Shown in pieces: positions 35,274 through 48,994 of a stretch of DNA of 64,000 bases. A program made the position numbers and the translations under genes. The DNA is from Arenimonas donghaensis DSM 18148 = HO3-R19. GTDB taxonomy: Bacteria; Pseudomonadota; Gammaproteobacteria; Xanthomonadales; Xanthomonadaceae. Under the pieces are notes generated by a model that was given only the letters and a program-made list of their open reading frames with translations, was not told where the DNA came from and made no database searches. The DNA lies in the NCBI RefSeq assembly GCF_000743535.1, contig NZ_AVCJ01000001.1, positions 496,001 to 560,000 on the forward strand, given 5' to 3'. Numbering within the stretch: the stretch's first letter is position 1; every line of letters begins with the position of its first letter.

Positions 35274-36196
35274 CCTTCGTTGGTGACGCCGAACGGCACA
35301 TGGCCGGTGGCGACGTGGCGGCGGGCGTTTTCGACGTTGTGCTGGGAGTCGTCGAAGAAGATGTCGGCCCCGAAGGTTTCCAGGAACGGCCCCTTGTCGC
35401 GCCCGCCCAGGAACATGGCTTCGTCCAGGCGCACGCCCCACTCGCGCAGGGTCAGGATGACCCGCTCGTGCGCCGGCGCCGAACGCGCGGTGACCAGCGC
35501 GGTCCGGATCGGCGAGGCATCGCCCGGCGGGAAGGCATCCTGGAGCTTGTGCAGGGCCGCCAGGAATCCCTTGAAAGGTCCACCCGACAGGGCCTCGCCG
35601 ACGCGGCTGGTTTCGTTGTCATGGAAAGCGGCCAGGCCCGACTGCCGCGACACCCGCTCGGATTCGTCGCCGAAAATGACCGCGTCGCCATCGAAGGCGA
35701 TGCGCAACTGGTCGTGCGTCCGCTCGGGCGGCTTGGACGGCAGGATGGTGGCGGCGGCAACCTCGTGCTCGAGCGCGCCGCGCACCGAATCCGGGTTGGC
35801 CGACAGGAACAGCTGGGCCCCGAAGGGCCGGACATAGGGCCAGACCTCGGCGCCGCTGGTGAACACGGCGCGCACGATGCGCAGGCCATAGTGGCGGATG
35901 GAGTTGAAGATGCGCAGGCCGGTGTCGGAGGAGTTGCGCGACAGCAGCACCACTTCCACCCGGGGCGCCGCTTCGGTGGCGCCTTCGTTGAGCGCCAGCA
36001 GCTTCTGCACCAGGGGGAAGGCGATGCCCGGCGCCAGGATTTCCTTTTCACGGCTGCGCTGGAACTGCGCGTAGGCCTCCAGCCCGCTGGACTGGAACAG
36101 CGCGTGGCTGTCCTCCAGGTCGAACAGGGCCCGCGCCGTGATCGCGACGATCAGCCGGTCGGACGGGGATTCGGGCGGGAGCGAATTCGGGGCCAT
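35270..36196 (-). CDS. 5'-nucleotidase, cytosolic NT5C1-like (PF06189)
   Basis: A 308-residue protein of the cytosolic-I 5'-nucleotidase family. LRIAFDGDAVIFGDESERV provides the HAD-type DxD motif, and FLGGRDKGPFLETFGADIFF with DDSQHNV near the end carries the late acidic motif. It dephosphorylates nucleoside monophosphates. It runs convergently to the MFS gene, overlapping it by 4 bp, and its start is 42 bp beyond the stop of nadK on the same strand. Confidence 0.88.
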   Translation of the reverse strand: MAPNSLPPESPSDRLIVAITARALFDLEDSHALFQSSGLEAYAQFQRSREKEILAPGIAFPLVQKLLALNEGATEAAPRVEVVLLSRNSSDTGLRIFNSIRHYGLRIVRAVFTSGAEVWPYVRPFGAQLFLSANPDSVRGALEHEVAAATILPSKPPERTHDQLRIAFDGDAVIFGDESERVSRQSGLAAFHDNETSRVGEALSGGPFKGFLAALHKLQDAFPPGDASPIRTALVTARSAPAHERVILTLREWGVRLDEAMFLGGRDKGPFLETFGADIFFDDSQHNVENARRHVATGHVPFGVTNEG

Positions 36197-36238
36197 GGGG
36201 GCATTGTCGCCGGGGACGGTCTCACCGGCCGAGACGAC

Positions 36239-37018
36239 TCAGGTGATGAATTGTTCGTTGAGGATGCGTTCCTCGAGGTTGTGCTCGGGGTCGAACAGCA
36301 GGGTCACGGTGCGTTCCTGCGATTCGCGCACGGTGATCTCGGCGACATCGCGCACTTCGTGGGAATCGGCCGTGGCGCTGACCGGACGCTTGTGGCCGTC
36401 GAGCACCTCGATGCGCAGCTCGGTATCCGAACGCAGCAGCGCCCCGCGCCAGCGCCGCGGGCGGAACGCGGCGATCGGCGTGAGCGCGATCACCTGCGAC
36501 CCCAGCGGCAGGATCGGACCGTGGGCGGAGAAATTGTAGGCGGTGCTGCCGGCGGGGGTGGCCACCAGGGCGCCGTCGCAGACCAGCTCTTCCAGGCGCA
36601 CCTGGCCATTGAGCGAAATCCGCAGGTGGGCGGTCTGCCGCGTCTGCCGCAGCATCGACACCTCGTTGTAGGCCAGCAGCGAGATCGTCGCCCCTGACTC
36701 GCTGGTGGCGGTCATCTCCAACGGTCGAAGCACGGTGTCGTGCGCGGCCTGCAGCCGGTCGAGCAGGCCCTCGGGCCGGTGCTGGTTCATCAGGAAGCCG
36801 ACCGTGCCCAGCTTCATGCCGTACACCGGCTTGCCAAGGCTGCCATGCCGGTGGAGGGTATGGAGCATGTAGCCGTCACCGCCGAGCACGCACAGGACGT
36901 CCGCGTCTTCCGCGCTCACCTGGCCGAACCGCGCGGTGAAATGCTCCCGGGCGGCCTGGGCCTCCGGCGTCGAACTGGCGAGGAAGGCGATGCGCGGGTT
37001 GGCGGGCAGGCTCGTCAT
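36239..37018 (-). CDS. nadK: NAD kinase
   Basis: A 259-residue ATP-NAD kinase. The GGDG motif is near 46 ([20 protein letters not shown]), with [20 protein letters not shown] and [20 protein letters not shown]. It makes NADP for biosynthesis. It is slightly short compared with the E. coli enzyme (292), as in many alphaproteobacteria and xanthomonads. A GTGG-type REP hairpin separates it from gdh upstream on the same strand. Confidence 0.95.
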   Translation of the reverse strand: MTSLPANPRIAFLASSTPEAQAAREHFTARFGQVSAEDADVLCVLGGDGYMLHTLHRHGSLGKPVYGMKLGTVGFLMNQHRPEGLLDRLQAAHDTVLRPLEMTATSESGATISLLAYNEVSMLRQTRQTAHLRISLNGQVRLEELVCDGALVATPAGSTAYNFSAHGPILPLGSQVIALTPIAAFRPRRWRGALLRSDTELRIEVLDGHKRPVSATADSHEVRDVAEITVRESQERTVTLLFDPEHNLEERILNEQFIT

Positions 37019-37043
37019 GGGCCGAGGATAGCGCAGCTGGTCA

Positions 37044-37097
37044 CTGTGGGAGGGACTTCAGTCCCGAAAAGAATCGGGACTGAAGTCCCTCCCACAG
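37044..37097. repeat. GTGG-type REP hairpin between gdh and nadK
   Basis: A perfect inverted repeat of 24-bp arms (from CTGTGGGAGGGACTTCAG) with the 6-base loop AAAGAA. It is the same palindrome as the ends of the element at 21235-21823. It starts 11 bp after the gdh stop codon and could act as a transcript-end stabiliser or attenuator before nadK. Confidence 0.92.
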
Positions 37098-37108
37098 GTC
37101 CGGTCTGG

Positions 37109-40100
37109 TCAGGCCGCGCCGGAGGCGGCGACCTGGGCCAGGCGCCGGACCGCCACCGACAACGTCGGGTAGTCCAGGTCGCGCAGGTCGCGCATGTCGG
37201 CGAACATCGCCATCGTGTAGCGCAGCGCCGCATCGTCACGCTCGAGCCAGCGCGAGACCCGCTCGATGGCCGGGAGCCCGGCCCCGGCAACCAGCACCTG
37301 GCCGACCAGGGTTCGCTGCTGGGCCTGCAGTTCGTCGCGCAGCACGCCGCGGGCCTGGGCGTGCCAGCGGCCGCCGACCGGCAGGGCCTCGACCGCGTCC
37401 ATCAGCCACTTGGTGTGCAGTGCATCGGACAGGCTGAAGTAGGTCGCCGCGACTTCGGCCACCGGCAGCGCCTGTTCAATCGCGACTTCGACGATGTCCA
37501 GGGCGTAGGCCAGGAACGGCAGGCTGGCGAAGGCACGCGCCATGTCCTCCGGGTAGCCATGGGCCTGCCACTGGGCGACATCGGCGACCAGCTCGGCACG
37601 GGCGGCCTCGGGCAGCACGCGGTCGAGCGAGGCGCGCAGCTCGGCGACACCGCCGGCGTAGCGTTCCACCTTTTCGGCGATGTTGAGCACTTCGCCCGGA
37701 CGGTTGAGCAACCAGCGGGTCAGGTTGCGCTGCAGCTGCCAGATGCTGGTCAGGGCTTCGAGCTGGGCGTCTTCGCTGACCTTCAGGTCCAGGGCGTCGA
37801 TGCCGGCCCAGAGTTCGCGGGCGTCGAGCACTTCGCGGCTGATCGTGTAGGCCTTGGCGATCTGCGCCGGCGACTGGCCAGTGTCTTCCTGCATGCGCAG
37901 CAGGAAGGTGGCGCCCATGCGGTTGACGGTGGAATTGGTGACCGCGGTGGCGATGATCTCGCGACGCAGGCGGTGGTTCTCCATGTCCTGGGCGAAGCGT
38001 TCCTGCAGGGCATTGGGGAAATAACGCACCAGTTCCTTGGACAGGTAGGGGTCCTCGGGCACGTCCGAATCGAGCATCTGGTTGAAGACGACGATCTTGT
38101 CGTAGCTCAGCAGCACGCTCAGCTCCGGACGGGTCAGGCCCTGGCCGCGCGCCTTGCGGTCGCCGAGCTCCGCCTCGGAGGGCAGGAACTCGATGCCGCG
38201 GTCGAGCAGGCCCTGGTCCTCGAGCACCCGGATGAAGTGCCCGAACGAGCCCAGGCGGGCGGCGCTCATGCGCTCCATCAGGCTGATGGCCTGGTTCTGC
38301 CGGTAGTTGTCGGTCAGCACCAGCTCCGCGACTTCGTCGGTCATGCTGGCCAGCAGCTCGTTGCGCTGGGGCAGGCTCAGTTCCTCGCGCTGGACCGGGG
38401 CCGCGAGCAGGATCTTGATGTTCACCTCGTGGTCGGAGGTGTCGACGCCGGCGGAGTTGTCGATGAAGTCGGTGTTCACCAGCACGCCGTTCATGGCGGC
38501 CTCGATGCGGCCGCGCTGGGTCAGGCCCAGGTTGCCGCCCTCGCCCACCGCGCGGCAGCGCAGTTCGTTGCCGTTCACGCGCAGGCCGTTGTTGGCGCGG
38601 TCGCCGGCGTCGGCATGGGATTCACTGCTGGCCTTGACGTAGGTACCAATGCCGCCGTTCCACAGCAGGTCCACGGGCGCCTTGAGGATGGCGTTCATCA
38701 GCGCCATCGGGCTGAGCTGCTCGACGTCGTCGGCCAGGCCCAGGGCCTGGCGCACCTGCGGGCTGACCGGGATGGTCTTGAGCGAACGCGGATAGACGCC
38801 ACCGCCCTCGGAAATCAGCGAGGTGTCGTAGTCTTCCCAGCTCGAACGCGGCACCTTGAACATGCGTTCGCGCTCGGCGTAGCTGCGGGCCGAATCGGGG
38901 TTGGGGTCGAGGAAGATGTGGCGGTGGTCGAAAGCCGCCACCAGGCGGATGTGCCGCGAGAGCAGCATGCCGTTGCCGAATACGTCGCCGGACATGTCGC
39001 CGATGCCGACGCAGGTGAAGTCCTGCGACTGGCTGTCGATGCCCAGCGCCCGGAAATGGCGCTTGACCGACTCCCAGGCGCCGCGGGCGGTGATGCCCAT
39101 GCCCTTGTGGTCGTAGCCGACCGAACCGCCGGAAGCGAAGGCGTCGCCCAGCCAGTAGCCGTGTTCGGCGGAGATGCCGTTGGCGATGTCCGAGAACGTG
39201 GCCGTTCCCTTGTCGGCCGCGACCACCAGGTAGGGGTCGTCCGGATCATGGCGCACCACGTCCTGCGGGTGCACGACCTCGCCATCGACCAGGTTGTCGG
39301 TGATGTCGAGCAGGCCGTTGATGAAGCGCTTGTAGCAGGCGATACCCTCGGCCAGCTGGGCGTCGCGGTCGCCGCCGACCGGCGGCCGCTTGACCACGAA
39401 ACCGCCCTTGGACCCGACCGGCACGATGACGGTGTTTTTCACCATCTGCGCCTTGACCAGGCCCAGCACCTCGGTGCGGAAGTCCTCGCGCCGGTCCGAC
39501 CAGCGCAGGCCGCCGCGGGCGACCGGGCCGAAGCGCAGGTGCACGCCTTCGACCCAGGGCGAGTACACGAAGATTTCCCGGTAGGGCCGCGGCTTGGGCA
39601 GGTCGGGCACCAGCGCCGGGTCGAACTTGAAGGCGATGTAGTCGCGGAAGGCCCCGTCCTTGCGCTGGTAGAAGTTGGTGCGCAGGGTGGCGTTGATCAG
39701 GGCCTGGTAGCCACGCAGGATGCGGTCGTCGTCGATGCTCTGGACCAGGCCGTCGAGCAGGATCTCCAGTGCGTCGGTGACGGCGTCGACCTGGGCGGCG
39801 CGGTCGAGCGCACGCGCCGAGGCGATTTCCTGGGGAATGGTGTCCAACGCCTTGCGGCGGTCGCTGGGCAGCAGCCAGGCGATCTGGTCGTGCAGGGCCT
39901 GCTGGCCGGCGGCGTCGAGCGGCTGTTCACGACCAGGCTCGAAGCGGGCGGCGAACAGTTCCCACAGCAGGCGCGCGATGACCGGATAACGCTGCAGCGT
40001 TTCCTCCATGTACGGCTGCGAGAACGGCACGCCGGTCTGCAGGGCGTACTTGGTGTAGCCACGCAGCATCGCAATGTCGCGCCACTCCAGGCGCGCGCTG

Positions 40101-42016
40101 GGCAGGAGCTGGTTGAAACCGTCGTTTTCAGCTTCGCCGCCCCAGACCGCCGTGAAGGCTTCCTCGAAGGGCTGGCGCGCCGCCTCGACGTCGATTTCGC
40201 CGTGGCGGGCCTTGACCTCGAAGTCCTGGATCGAGATGCGTTCGCCCTCGACCTCGAGTTCGTAGGGGTGCTCGGTGAGCACGCGCAGGCCCAGGTTCTC
40301 CATCACCGGCAGCACGTCGGAAAGCGCGATGTCACCGCTGCGGCGGACCAGCTTCAGGCGCAGTTCGTCGCCGTGGCGATAGAAGGAAATACGCTGGTCG
40401 CCGGGACCGGCCAGGCGCGAAGCCTGCAGCACGTCGGCGGCGGCCACCTCCGGCGAGACGGCTTCGACGTAGCCGGCGGGCAGCGCGCGACCATAGGTCT
40501 GGGCCAGCTTCAGGCCCTGTTCCTCGCCCGCCTCGCGCACCAGGATCTCGCGCAGTTCGTCGTGCCAGTCGCGGACGATGCCGGCCAGCTCGGCTTCCAG
40601 TGCTTCCTGGTCGAAATCAACGCGGCAGCCGGCCTTGGGCCGGATCACCAGATGCAGTTGGGCCAGCGGCGACTCGCCGATCTGCACGCTGTGGTCGAGA
40701 CGCTCGCCGCCCAGCTCGCGCATCAGCACCGCCTCGATGCGATGGCGGATGCTGGTGTTGAAGCGGTCGCGCGGGATGTAGACCAGGGCCGAGAAGAAGC
40801 GGCCATAGCGGTCGCGACGCAGGAACAGGCGGGTGCGCGCGCGCTCCTGCAGGCCCAGGATGCCCATGGCTGTGCGCTGGAGTTCTTCGGCGCTGGACTG
40901 GAACAGTTCCTCGCGCGGCAGCGATTCGAGGATGTGGCGCAGGGCCTTGCCGCTGTGGCTGGTCGGGGCCAGGCCCGACGCCGCCATGACGTGTTCGTGG
41001 CGCTGGCGCACCATCGGGATTTCCCAGGGGCGGCGGTTGTAGGCGCTGGAGGTGTAAAGGCCAAGGAAACGCTGCTCGCGCACGGCGCGGCCGTTCTCGT
41101 CGAACACCAGCACGCCGATGTAGTCCATGTAGCCCGGACGATGCACGGTGGCGCGGGCGTTGGTCTTGGTCAGGATCAGGGCATCGAGGCTGCTGCCGGG
41201 CGGCAGGTCGGCGGCGGCCAGGCCGGTGATCGGTCGCGGCCGGACCAGGTGGTCCTTGCCGCGCAGCAGGCCCAGGCCACTGCCGGGCACCGCGCGCAAC
41301 TCGCGATCGACCACCTCGTACTCGCGATAGCCCAGGAAGGTGAAGTGGTTGTCGGCCGCCCAGCGCAAGAAGGCCTCCGCTTCGGCGCGGCTGGCGGCAT
41401 CGACCGGCAAACACCGGGACTCGAGTTCACCGGCGACCTCCAGCATCTTCTCCCGCATCGGCGACCAGTCGGCGACCGCGGCACGCACGTCGGCCAGGGC
41501 CGCCTTGATCGCCGCCTCGATGTCGGCCTGGGCCTTGGCGTCGGCCTGCCGGTCGATTTCCAGGTACATCAGCGATTCGGGCTCGCCCTCGCCCACCGCC
41601 TGCAGCTTGCCGGCGGGGTCGCGGCGCATCGCGATGACCGGATGGGCGATCTGGTAGAGGGTGATGTTGAACTGCGCAAGCGCCATCCGCACCGAATCGA
41701 CCAGGAAGGGCATGTCGTCGTTGGCGATGCGCACCACGGTGTGGGTGCTGTCGTAGCCGTCCTGCGCCAGGCTCGGGTTGCCCGTCGCCACCGACACCGT
41801 ACCCGGCGCCCGGTCCTGCGCGAAGTCGAGGAAGGAGCGCGCGATCGCGGCCCATTCCGCGGCCGGACGGCTGCGCAGTTCGTCGTCCGGCACCCGCACG
41901 AAGAAGCTGCGGGTGAAGGCTTCCAGCCGGTCCTTTTCGGTCTGCGAACCCGTGGCGGGCAAGGCCGCGGCGATGGCGTCAAGGGACTCGGCGGAAGCCA
42001 GGGCGTGGGCGTTCAT
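37109..42016 (-). CDS. gdhB: NAD-specific glutamate dehydrogenase, 180-kDa class
   Basis: A 1635-residue enzyme of the large (L-180) class, oxidising glutamate to 2-oxoglutarate and ammonium with NAD. The N-terminal ~700 residues are the regulatory region (ACT-like). The catalytic part contains FVYSPWVEGVHLRFGPVARG, GGLRWSDRREDFRTEVLGLV, VPVGSKGGFVVKRP and DGEVVHPQDVVRHD. The frame stays open to 42094, but the ATG at 42016 gives the typical N-terminus (MNAHALASAESLD). No Shine-Dalgarno sequence is obvious. Length matches Pseudomonas and Xanthomonas homologues. In the Pseudomonas system it is activated by arginine; here only inferred. Confidence 0.96.
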   Translation of the reverse strand: MNAHALASAESLDAIAAALPATGSQTEKDRLEAFTRSFFVRVPDDELRSRPAAEWAAIARSFLDFAQDRAPGTVSVATGNPSLAQDGYDSTHTVVRIANDDMPFLVDSVRMALAQFNITLYQIAHPVIAMRRDPAGKLQAVGEGEPESLMYLEIDRQADAKAQADIEAAIKAALADVRAAVADWSPMREKMLEVAGELESRCLPVDAASRAEAEAFLRWAADNHFTFLGYREYEVVDRELRAVPGSGLGLLRGKDHLVRPRPITGLAAADLPPGSSLDALILTKTNARATVHRPGYMDYIGVLVFDENGRAVREQRFLGLYTSSAYNRRPWEIPMVRQRHEHVMAASGLAPTSHSGKALRHILESLPREELFQSSAEELQRTAMGILGLQERARTRLFLRRDRYGRFFSALVYIPRDRFNTSIRHRIEAVLMRELGGERLDHSVQIGESPLAQLHLVIRPKAGCRVDFDQEALEAELAGIVRDWHDELREILVREAGEEQGLKLAQTYGRALPAGYVEAVSPEVAAADVLQASRLAGPGDQRISFYRHGDELRLKLVRRSGDIALSDVLPVMENLGLRVLTEHPYELEVEGERISIQDFEVKARHGEIDVEAARQPFEEAFTAVWGGEAENDGFNQLLPSARLEWRDIAMLRGYTKYALQTGVPFSQPYMEETLQRYPVIARLLWELFAARFEPGREQPLDAAGQQALHDQIAWLLPSDRRKALDTIPQEIASARALDRAAQVDAVTDALEILLDGLVQSIDDDRILRGYQALINATLRTNFYQRKDGAFRDYIAFKFDPALVPDLPKPRPYREIFVYSPWVEGVHLRFGPVARGGLRWSDRREDFRTEVLGLVKAQMVKNTVIVPVGSKGGFVVKRPPVGGDRDAQLAEGIACYKRFINGLLDITDNLVDGEVVHPQDVVRHDPDDPYLVVAADKGTATFSDIANGISAEHGYWLGDAFASGGSVGYDHKGMGITARGAWESVKRHFRALGIDSQSQDFTCVGIGDMSGDVFGNGMLLSRHIRLVAAFDHRHIFLDPNPDSARSYAERERMFKVPRSSWEDYDTSLISEGGGVYPRSLKTIPVSPQVRQALGLADDVEQLSPMALMNAILKAPVDLLWNGGIGTYVKASSESHADAGDRANNGLRVNGNELRCRAVGEGGNLGLTQRGRIEAAMNGVLVNTDFIDNSAGVDTSDHEVNIKILLAAPVQREELSLPQRNELLASMTDEVAELVLTDNYRQNQAISLMERMSAARLGSFGHFIRVLEDQGLLDRGIEFLPSEAELGDRKARGQGLTRPELSVLLSYDKIVVFNQMLDSDVPEDPYLSKELVRYFPNALQERFAQDMENHRLRREIIATAVTNSTVNRMGATFLLRMQEDTGQSPAQIAKAYTISREVLDARELWAGIDALDLKVSEDAQLEALTSIWQLQRNLTRWLLNRPGEVLNIAEKVERYAGGVAELRASLDRVLPEAARAELVADVAQWQAHGYPEDMARAFASLPFLAYALDIVEVAIEQALPVAEVAATYFSLSDALHTKWLMDAVEALPVGGRWHAQARGVLRDELQAQQRTLVGQVLVAGAGLPAIERVSRWLERDDAALRYTMAMFADMRDLRDLDYPTLSVAVRRLAQVAASGAA

Positions 42017-42094
42017 CAGGAGCGTTCTCGCGGGGCGTGGATAAAACGTGAATTGTAGTCCCCGGGGATGCGGGCGGCCAGCAAAAAACCGCAT

Positions 42095-42121
42095 AAAAAA
42101 AGCCCCGCTTCAGCGGGGCTT
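42095..42121 (-). terminator. Rho-independent terminator after acyl-CoA dehydrogenase
   Basis: On the minus strand AAGCCCCGC, loop TGAA, GCGGGGCTT, followed by a run of T. It lies 28 bp beyond the acyl-CoA dehydrogenase stop and separates it from gdh. Confidence 0.93.
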
Positions 42122-42148
42122 CGGATACGGCGGGGTACGGCTGCCGGA

Positions 42149-43297
42149 CTAGCGCAGTCCGGTCTCGTTGCGGGCGATGACCAGGCGCTGGATTTCGCTG
42201 GTGCCTTCGTAGATTTCGGTGATCTTGGCGTCGCGGAAATAACGCTCGAGCGCCATTTCCTTCGAGTAGCCCATGCCGCCGTGGATCTGCACCGCCTGGT
42301 GGGTGATCCACATCGCGGCTTCCGAGGCGGTGAGCTTGGCCACCGAGGCCTCGGTGGTGAACTTCTGGTCCTGGCCCTTGAGCCAGGCCGCGCGCAGGGT
42401 CAGCAGCAGGGAGGCGTCGAGCTTGCACTTCATGTCGGCGATCTTGGCCTGGGTCATCTGGAAGGCACCGATCGGCTTGCCGAAGGCCTTGCGCTCCTTG
42501 ACGTAGTCCAGGGTGGCCTCGTAGGCGGCGCGCGCCACGCCGATGGCCTGGGACGCGATGCCGATGCGGCCGGCGTCGAGCACGCCCATGGCGATCTTGA
42601 AGCCCTGGCCCTCCTCGCCCAGCACGTCTTCGGCGCCGACCACGTAGTCCTGGAACTCGATTTCGCAGGTGGCCGAGGCGCGGATGCCCAGCTTGGGCTC
42701 GGTCTTGCCACGGTGGAAACCGGGCTTGGTGGTGTCGACGAGGAAGGCGGTGATGCCCTTGGCGCCCTTGTCGGCGTCGGTCATCGCGAACAGCACGATG
42801 TACTTGGCGACCGGGCCCGAGGTGATCCAGCTCTTCTTGCCGTTGACCACGAAGCTGCCGTCGTCCTGGCGCACGGCCTTGCAGCGCATGGCCGTGGCGT
42901 CCGACCCGGACTGCGGCTCGGTCAGCGCGAAGGCGCCGATTTCCTTGCCTTCGGCGATCGCGCGCACGTACTTCTGCTTCTGCTCCTCGCTGCCGAACTT
43001 GAGGATGCCGTTGCAGAACAGCGAGTTGTTCACCGAGACGATGGTGGAATGGGCGCAGTCGGCCGCCGCGATCTCGACCATGGCCAGCACGTAGCTGATC
43101 GGGTCCATGCCGGCGCCGCCGTACTCGGCCGGGACCTCGATGCCCATCAGGCCGTTTTCACCCAGGGTGCGAATGTTTTCCAGCGGGAACTCGCCGGTGT
43201 GGTCGTGGTGTTCGGCGCTGGGGGCGATCTTTTCGCGGGAAATGCGCCGGGCGACGTCCTGGATCATCAGCTGTTCTTCGGTGAATCGGAAATCCAC
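42149..43297 (-). CDS. Acyl-CoA dehydrogenase (short/medium-chain type)
   Basis: A 382-residue FAD-linked acyl-CoA dehydrogenase. It contains [20 protein letters not shown] (flavin/substrate loop), [19 protein letters not shown], and the catalytic Glu near 364 ([16 protein letters not shown]). It oxidises acyl-CoA to enoyl-CoA, passing electrons to ETF. The position of Glu in YEGTSE fits short- and medium-chain enzymes such as butyryl-CoA dehydrogenase. I take the GTG at 43297 ([14 protein letters not shown]) as the start, because upstream residues are not family-like. It is a lone gene. Confidence 0.93.
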   Translation of the reverse strand: MDFRFTEEQLMIQDVARRISREKIAPSAEHHDHTGEFPLENIRTLGENGLMGIEVPAEYGGAGMDPISYVLAMVEIAAADCAHSTIVSVNNSLFCNGILKFGSEEQKQKYVRAIAEGKEIGAFALTEPQSGSDATAMRCKAVRQDDGSFVVNGKKSWITSGPVAKYIVLFAMTDADKGAKGITAFLVDTTKPGFHRGKTEPKLGIRASATCEIEFQDYVVGAEDVLGEEGQGFKIAMGVLDAGRIGIASQAIGVARAAYEATLDYVKERKAFGKPIGAFQMTQAKIADMKCKLDASLLLTLRAAWLKGQDQKFTTEASVAKLTASEAAMWITHQAVQIHGGMGYSKEMALERYFRDAKITEIYEGTSEIQRLVIARNETGLR

Positions 43298-43413
43298 GGG
43301 GCACCCTCGGTCTGTATTGGGACAAGACCGCAATTGTAGCGGCTGCCGTCGTCGTCGGCAGGTGCAGGCCGGGTGAAGCGCCCTGCCTGGCGAACACGGC
43401 CGCCCGACGCGGC

Positions 43414-43473
43414 TTGACGGCCCCTGGCCACGGGCCTAACCTTCCAATATCTTTGAATCCGGATGAAAGGATA
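43414..43473 (+). promoter_or_regulatory. Promoter and 26-bp palindromic operator of the ArsR-methyltransferase/metH unit
   Basis: TTGACG (43414-43419) and TAACCT (43437-43442) with 17-bp spacing form the best promoter. Just downstream is an imperfect palindrome at 43448-43473: left half TATCTTTGAATCC, right half GGATGAAAGGATA, matching 10 of 13 positions as reverse complements. It would cover the transcription start and the AAGG ribosome site, and it ends 4 bp before the ATG at 43478. This is the expected place for an ArsR-type autorepressor. Protein binding is inferred. Confidence 0.7.
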
Positions 43474-43477
43474 AAGC

Positions 43478-44403
43478 ATGGACCTGGACGCCTGGTCGGC
43501 CTGTTTGAAGGTCCTTTCCGACCCCACCCGGGTCCGGCTGCTGGCCCTGCTCGAGGGCGAAGAGCTCACCGTGGCCGAATTGGCCGCCATCACCCGCCTG
43601 GCCCAGCCGCGCGTCTCCACCCACCTGGCCAGGCTCAAGGAAGCCGACCTGGTGCGCGACCGTCGTGCCGGCGTGTCGGCCTACTACCGTTTCAACGGCG
43701 ACACCCTGGACCCGGGCGAGGCCCGGCTCTGGGAAGCCCTGCGCGACAGCACCGACGATCCGCTGCTGCGCCAGGACGCCGAACGCCTGCCGGCGGTGCT
43801 GGCCACCCGCGCCGCCGACCAGAACTGGGCCGACTCGGTCGCCGGCGACATGGAGCGGCACTATTCCCCGGGCCGTACCTGGGAGGCCCTGGCCCGCTCC
43901 ACCCTGCCCCTGCTCGAACCCGGCGACGTGCTCGACGTCGCGTCCGGCGACGGCGTGCTCGGCGAGTTGCTGGCGCCGCATGCGCGTCGCTACGTCTGCG
44001 TGGACTCGAGCAGCCGGGTGGTCAACGCCGCCCGCGAGCGGCTGAGCAAGTACCGCCACGTCGAGGTGCTCGAAGGCGACATGCAGGCCCTGGATTTCCA
44101 GGCCGCGCAGTTCGACCTGGTGCTGCTCATGCACGCGCTGACCTACGCCGAACGGCCGGCCCAGGCCATCGCCGAAGCCGCCCGCGTACTGCGCCGGGGC
44201 GGCCGGCTGGTCGCCACCTGCCTGGGCAAGCACGAGCACCGCGCCGCGGTCACGCCCTATGGCCACGTCAACCTCGGCTTCACGGTCAAGGACCTGCGCC
44301 GCCACGCCGAGAAAGCGGGCCTGGAAGTGACCGTCTGCGAAGCCGTGACCCGCGAGAAGCGGCCCCCGCACTTCGAGGTCCTGACGCTGCTGGCGCGCAA
44401 GCC

Positions 44404-44407
<4 letters not shown>
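43478..44407 (+). CDS. ArsR-type regulator fused to a SAM-dependent methyltransferase
   Basis: 309 residues. Residues about 1-85 are an ArsR winged helix ([52 protein letters not shown]). Residues about 130-305 are a class-I methyltransferase domain with motif [21 protein letters not shown] and motif IV-like [13 protein letters not shown]. No metal-binding CxC motif is present, so this is not a metal sensor. It overlaps metH by 4 bp (ATGA). Binding of SAM or S-adenosylhomocysteine by the C-terminal domain would let it control methionine synthesis; SahR, an ArsR-family regulator of the SAM cycle in Proteobacteria, is a precedent. Whether the domain is catalytic is unknown. Confidence 0.85.
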
Positions 44408-48114
<3,707 letters not shown>

Positions 48115-48115
48115 A

Positions 48116-48763
48116 TCACCAGATCAGGTCGTCGGGCACCTGGTACTGCGGATCGGCGTAGGGGTCGTCCGTCGCGGGCGCGTTCGGGTCGATCTTCAGG
48201 GCGAGCAGGCTCGGCAGCACGGCGGCCACCTCGTCGGCCAGCGCCGCGGTCACCAGCAGGTAGCGGCCATCGAGCTGCACCACGGCCAGTTCACCGGCGT
48301 TGAGCGCCTTGAGCTGGTCGGGCGTCACGTAGACCCGCTTGATCTTGCCGCCGTACTCGAAGTGGCGCGCATGTTCGGCCTCGGCGACGTTGAGCGCCTT
48401 GTCCTTGAGCAATTCCGCCGCCCTGGCCTTGGCGGCGCGACGGCGCGCCGCCTCTTCCTGTTTCAATCTTTCGGCCTCGATGCGCTCCTGCTTTTCCTTC
48501 TGCGCGCGGATCGCATAGGCCTTGGCCAGGTCGATTTCCTCCTGGCTGCGGGGTGGCCGGTTACCGGCGCCGGCCTTGCCGCCGCGCCCGGGCTTGCCGG
48601 ACCGCCCGGGTTTGCCCGACGCCTGGCCACCCGCCTTGTCGGGCGTACGCGCACCGCCTTTGCCCGACGTCCCGGGCCCGCGCTCGGGACGCTCGCGCCG
48701 GGGTTCGGGCGCCGGGGCGGTGAAGCCCAGGCCCAGCAGTTTTTCGCGCAGGGAATTGCTCAT
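48116..48763 (-). CDS. DUF2058 family protein (YaiL-like)
   Basis: 215 residues matching the DUF2058/YaiL family, sometimes called nucleoprotein/polynucleotide-associated. It starts MSNSLREKLLGLGFTAPAPE. A low-complexity Gly/Lys/Arg/Pro-rich stretch fills about 18-70, followed by a charged coiled coil (LAKAYAIRAQKEKQERIEAE) and the conserved C-terminal domain (RVYVTPDQLKALNAGELAVV). The basic linker suggests nucleic-acid contact; function is not known. It is 15 bp downstream of slyX on the same strand. Confidence 0.9.
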   Translation of the reverse strand: MSNSLREKLLGLGFTAPAPEPRRERPERGPGTSGKGGARTPDKAGGQASGKPGRSGKPGRGGKAGAGNRPPRSQEEIDLAKAYAIRAQKEKQERIEAERLKQEEAARRRAAKARAAELLKDKALNVAEAEHARHFEYGGKIKRVYVTPDQLKALNAGELAVVQLDGRYLLVTAALADEVAAVLPSLLALKIDPNAPATDDPYADPQYQVPDDLIW

Positions 48764-48778
48764 GGTGCGTTCTTCGGA

Positions 48779-48994
48779 TCAATAGTGTGGCGGCGGGGGT
48801 TCGCTGCCGGGATCGGCGTACAGCAAGGTACGCAGCTGCTTGAGTTCGGCCATCACCCGCACCAGCGTCTCGGCGTTGCGCGCCGACTCCATGCGGATTT
48901 CGGCCAGGGCATCGCTCAGCTCGCCCAGGGTGTGTTCCTGGAACGCGAGCCGGGTTTCGAGTTCCGCGATGCGCTGCTCGACATCAGTGGTCAT
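48779..48994 (-). CDS. slyX: SlyX family protein
   Basis: 71 residues forming one heptad-rich coiled coil ([20 protein letters not shown], then [20 protein letters not shown]), ending with Pro-Pro-His-Tyr (PPPPHY), the family hallmark. Function is not established. It overlaps the end of the UDP-glucose dehydrogenase gene by 11 bp, so the two are coupled. Confidence 0.93.
   Translation of the reverse strand: MTTDVEQRIAELETRLAFQEHTLGELSDALAEIRMESARNAETLVRVMAELKQLRTLLYADPGSEPPPPHY

Noticed and set aside
37044-37097. Rho-independent terminator for glutamate dehydrogenase
   Set aside because: The hairpin is not followed by a T run and recurs elsewhere as a dispersed REP; any termination effect would be secondary.
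36740-42058. A 1772-codon open frame opposite glutamate dehydrogenase
   Set aside because: It mirrors the codon pattern of the real gene in very GC-rich DNA; its translation is low-complexity (His, Gln, Val, Gly) with no domain, signal or ribosome site. The opposite strand encodes a complete, conserved enzyme.
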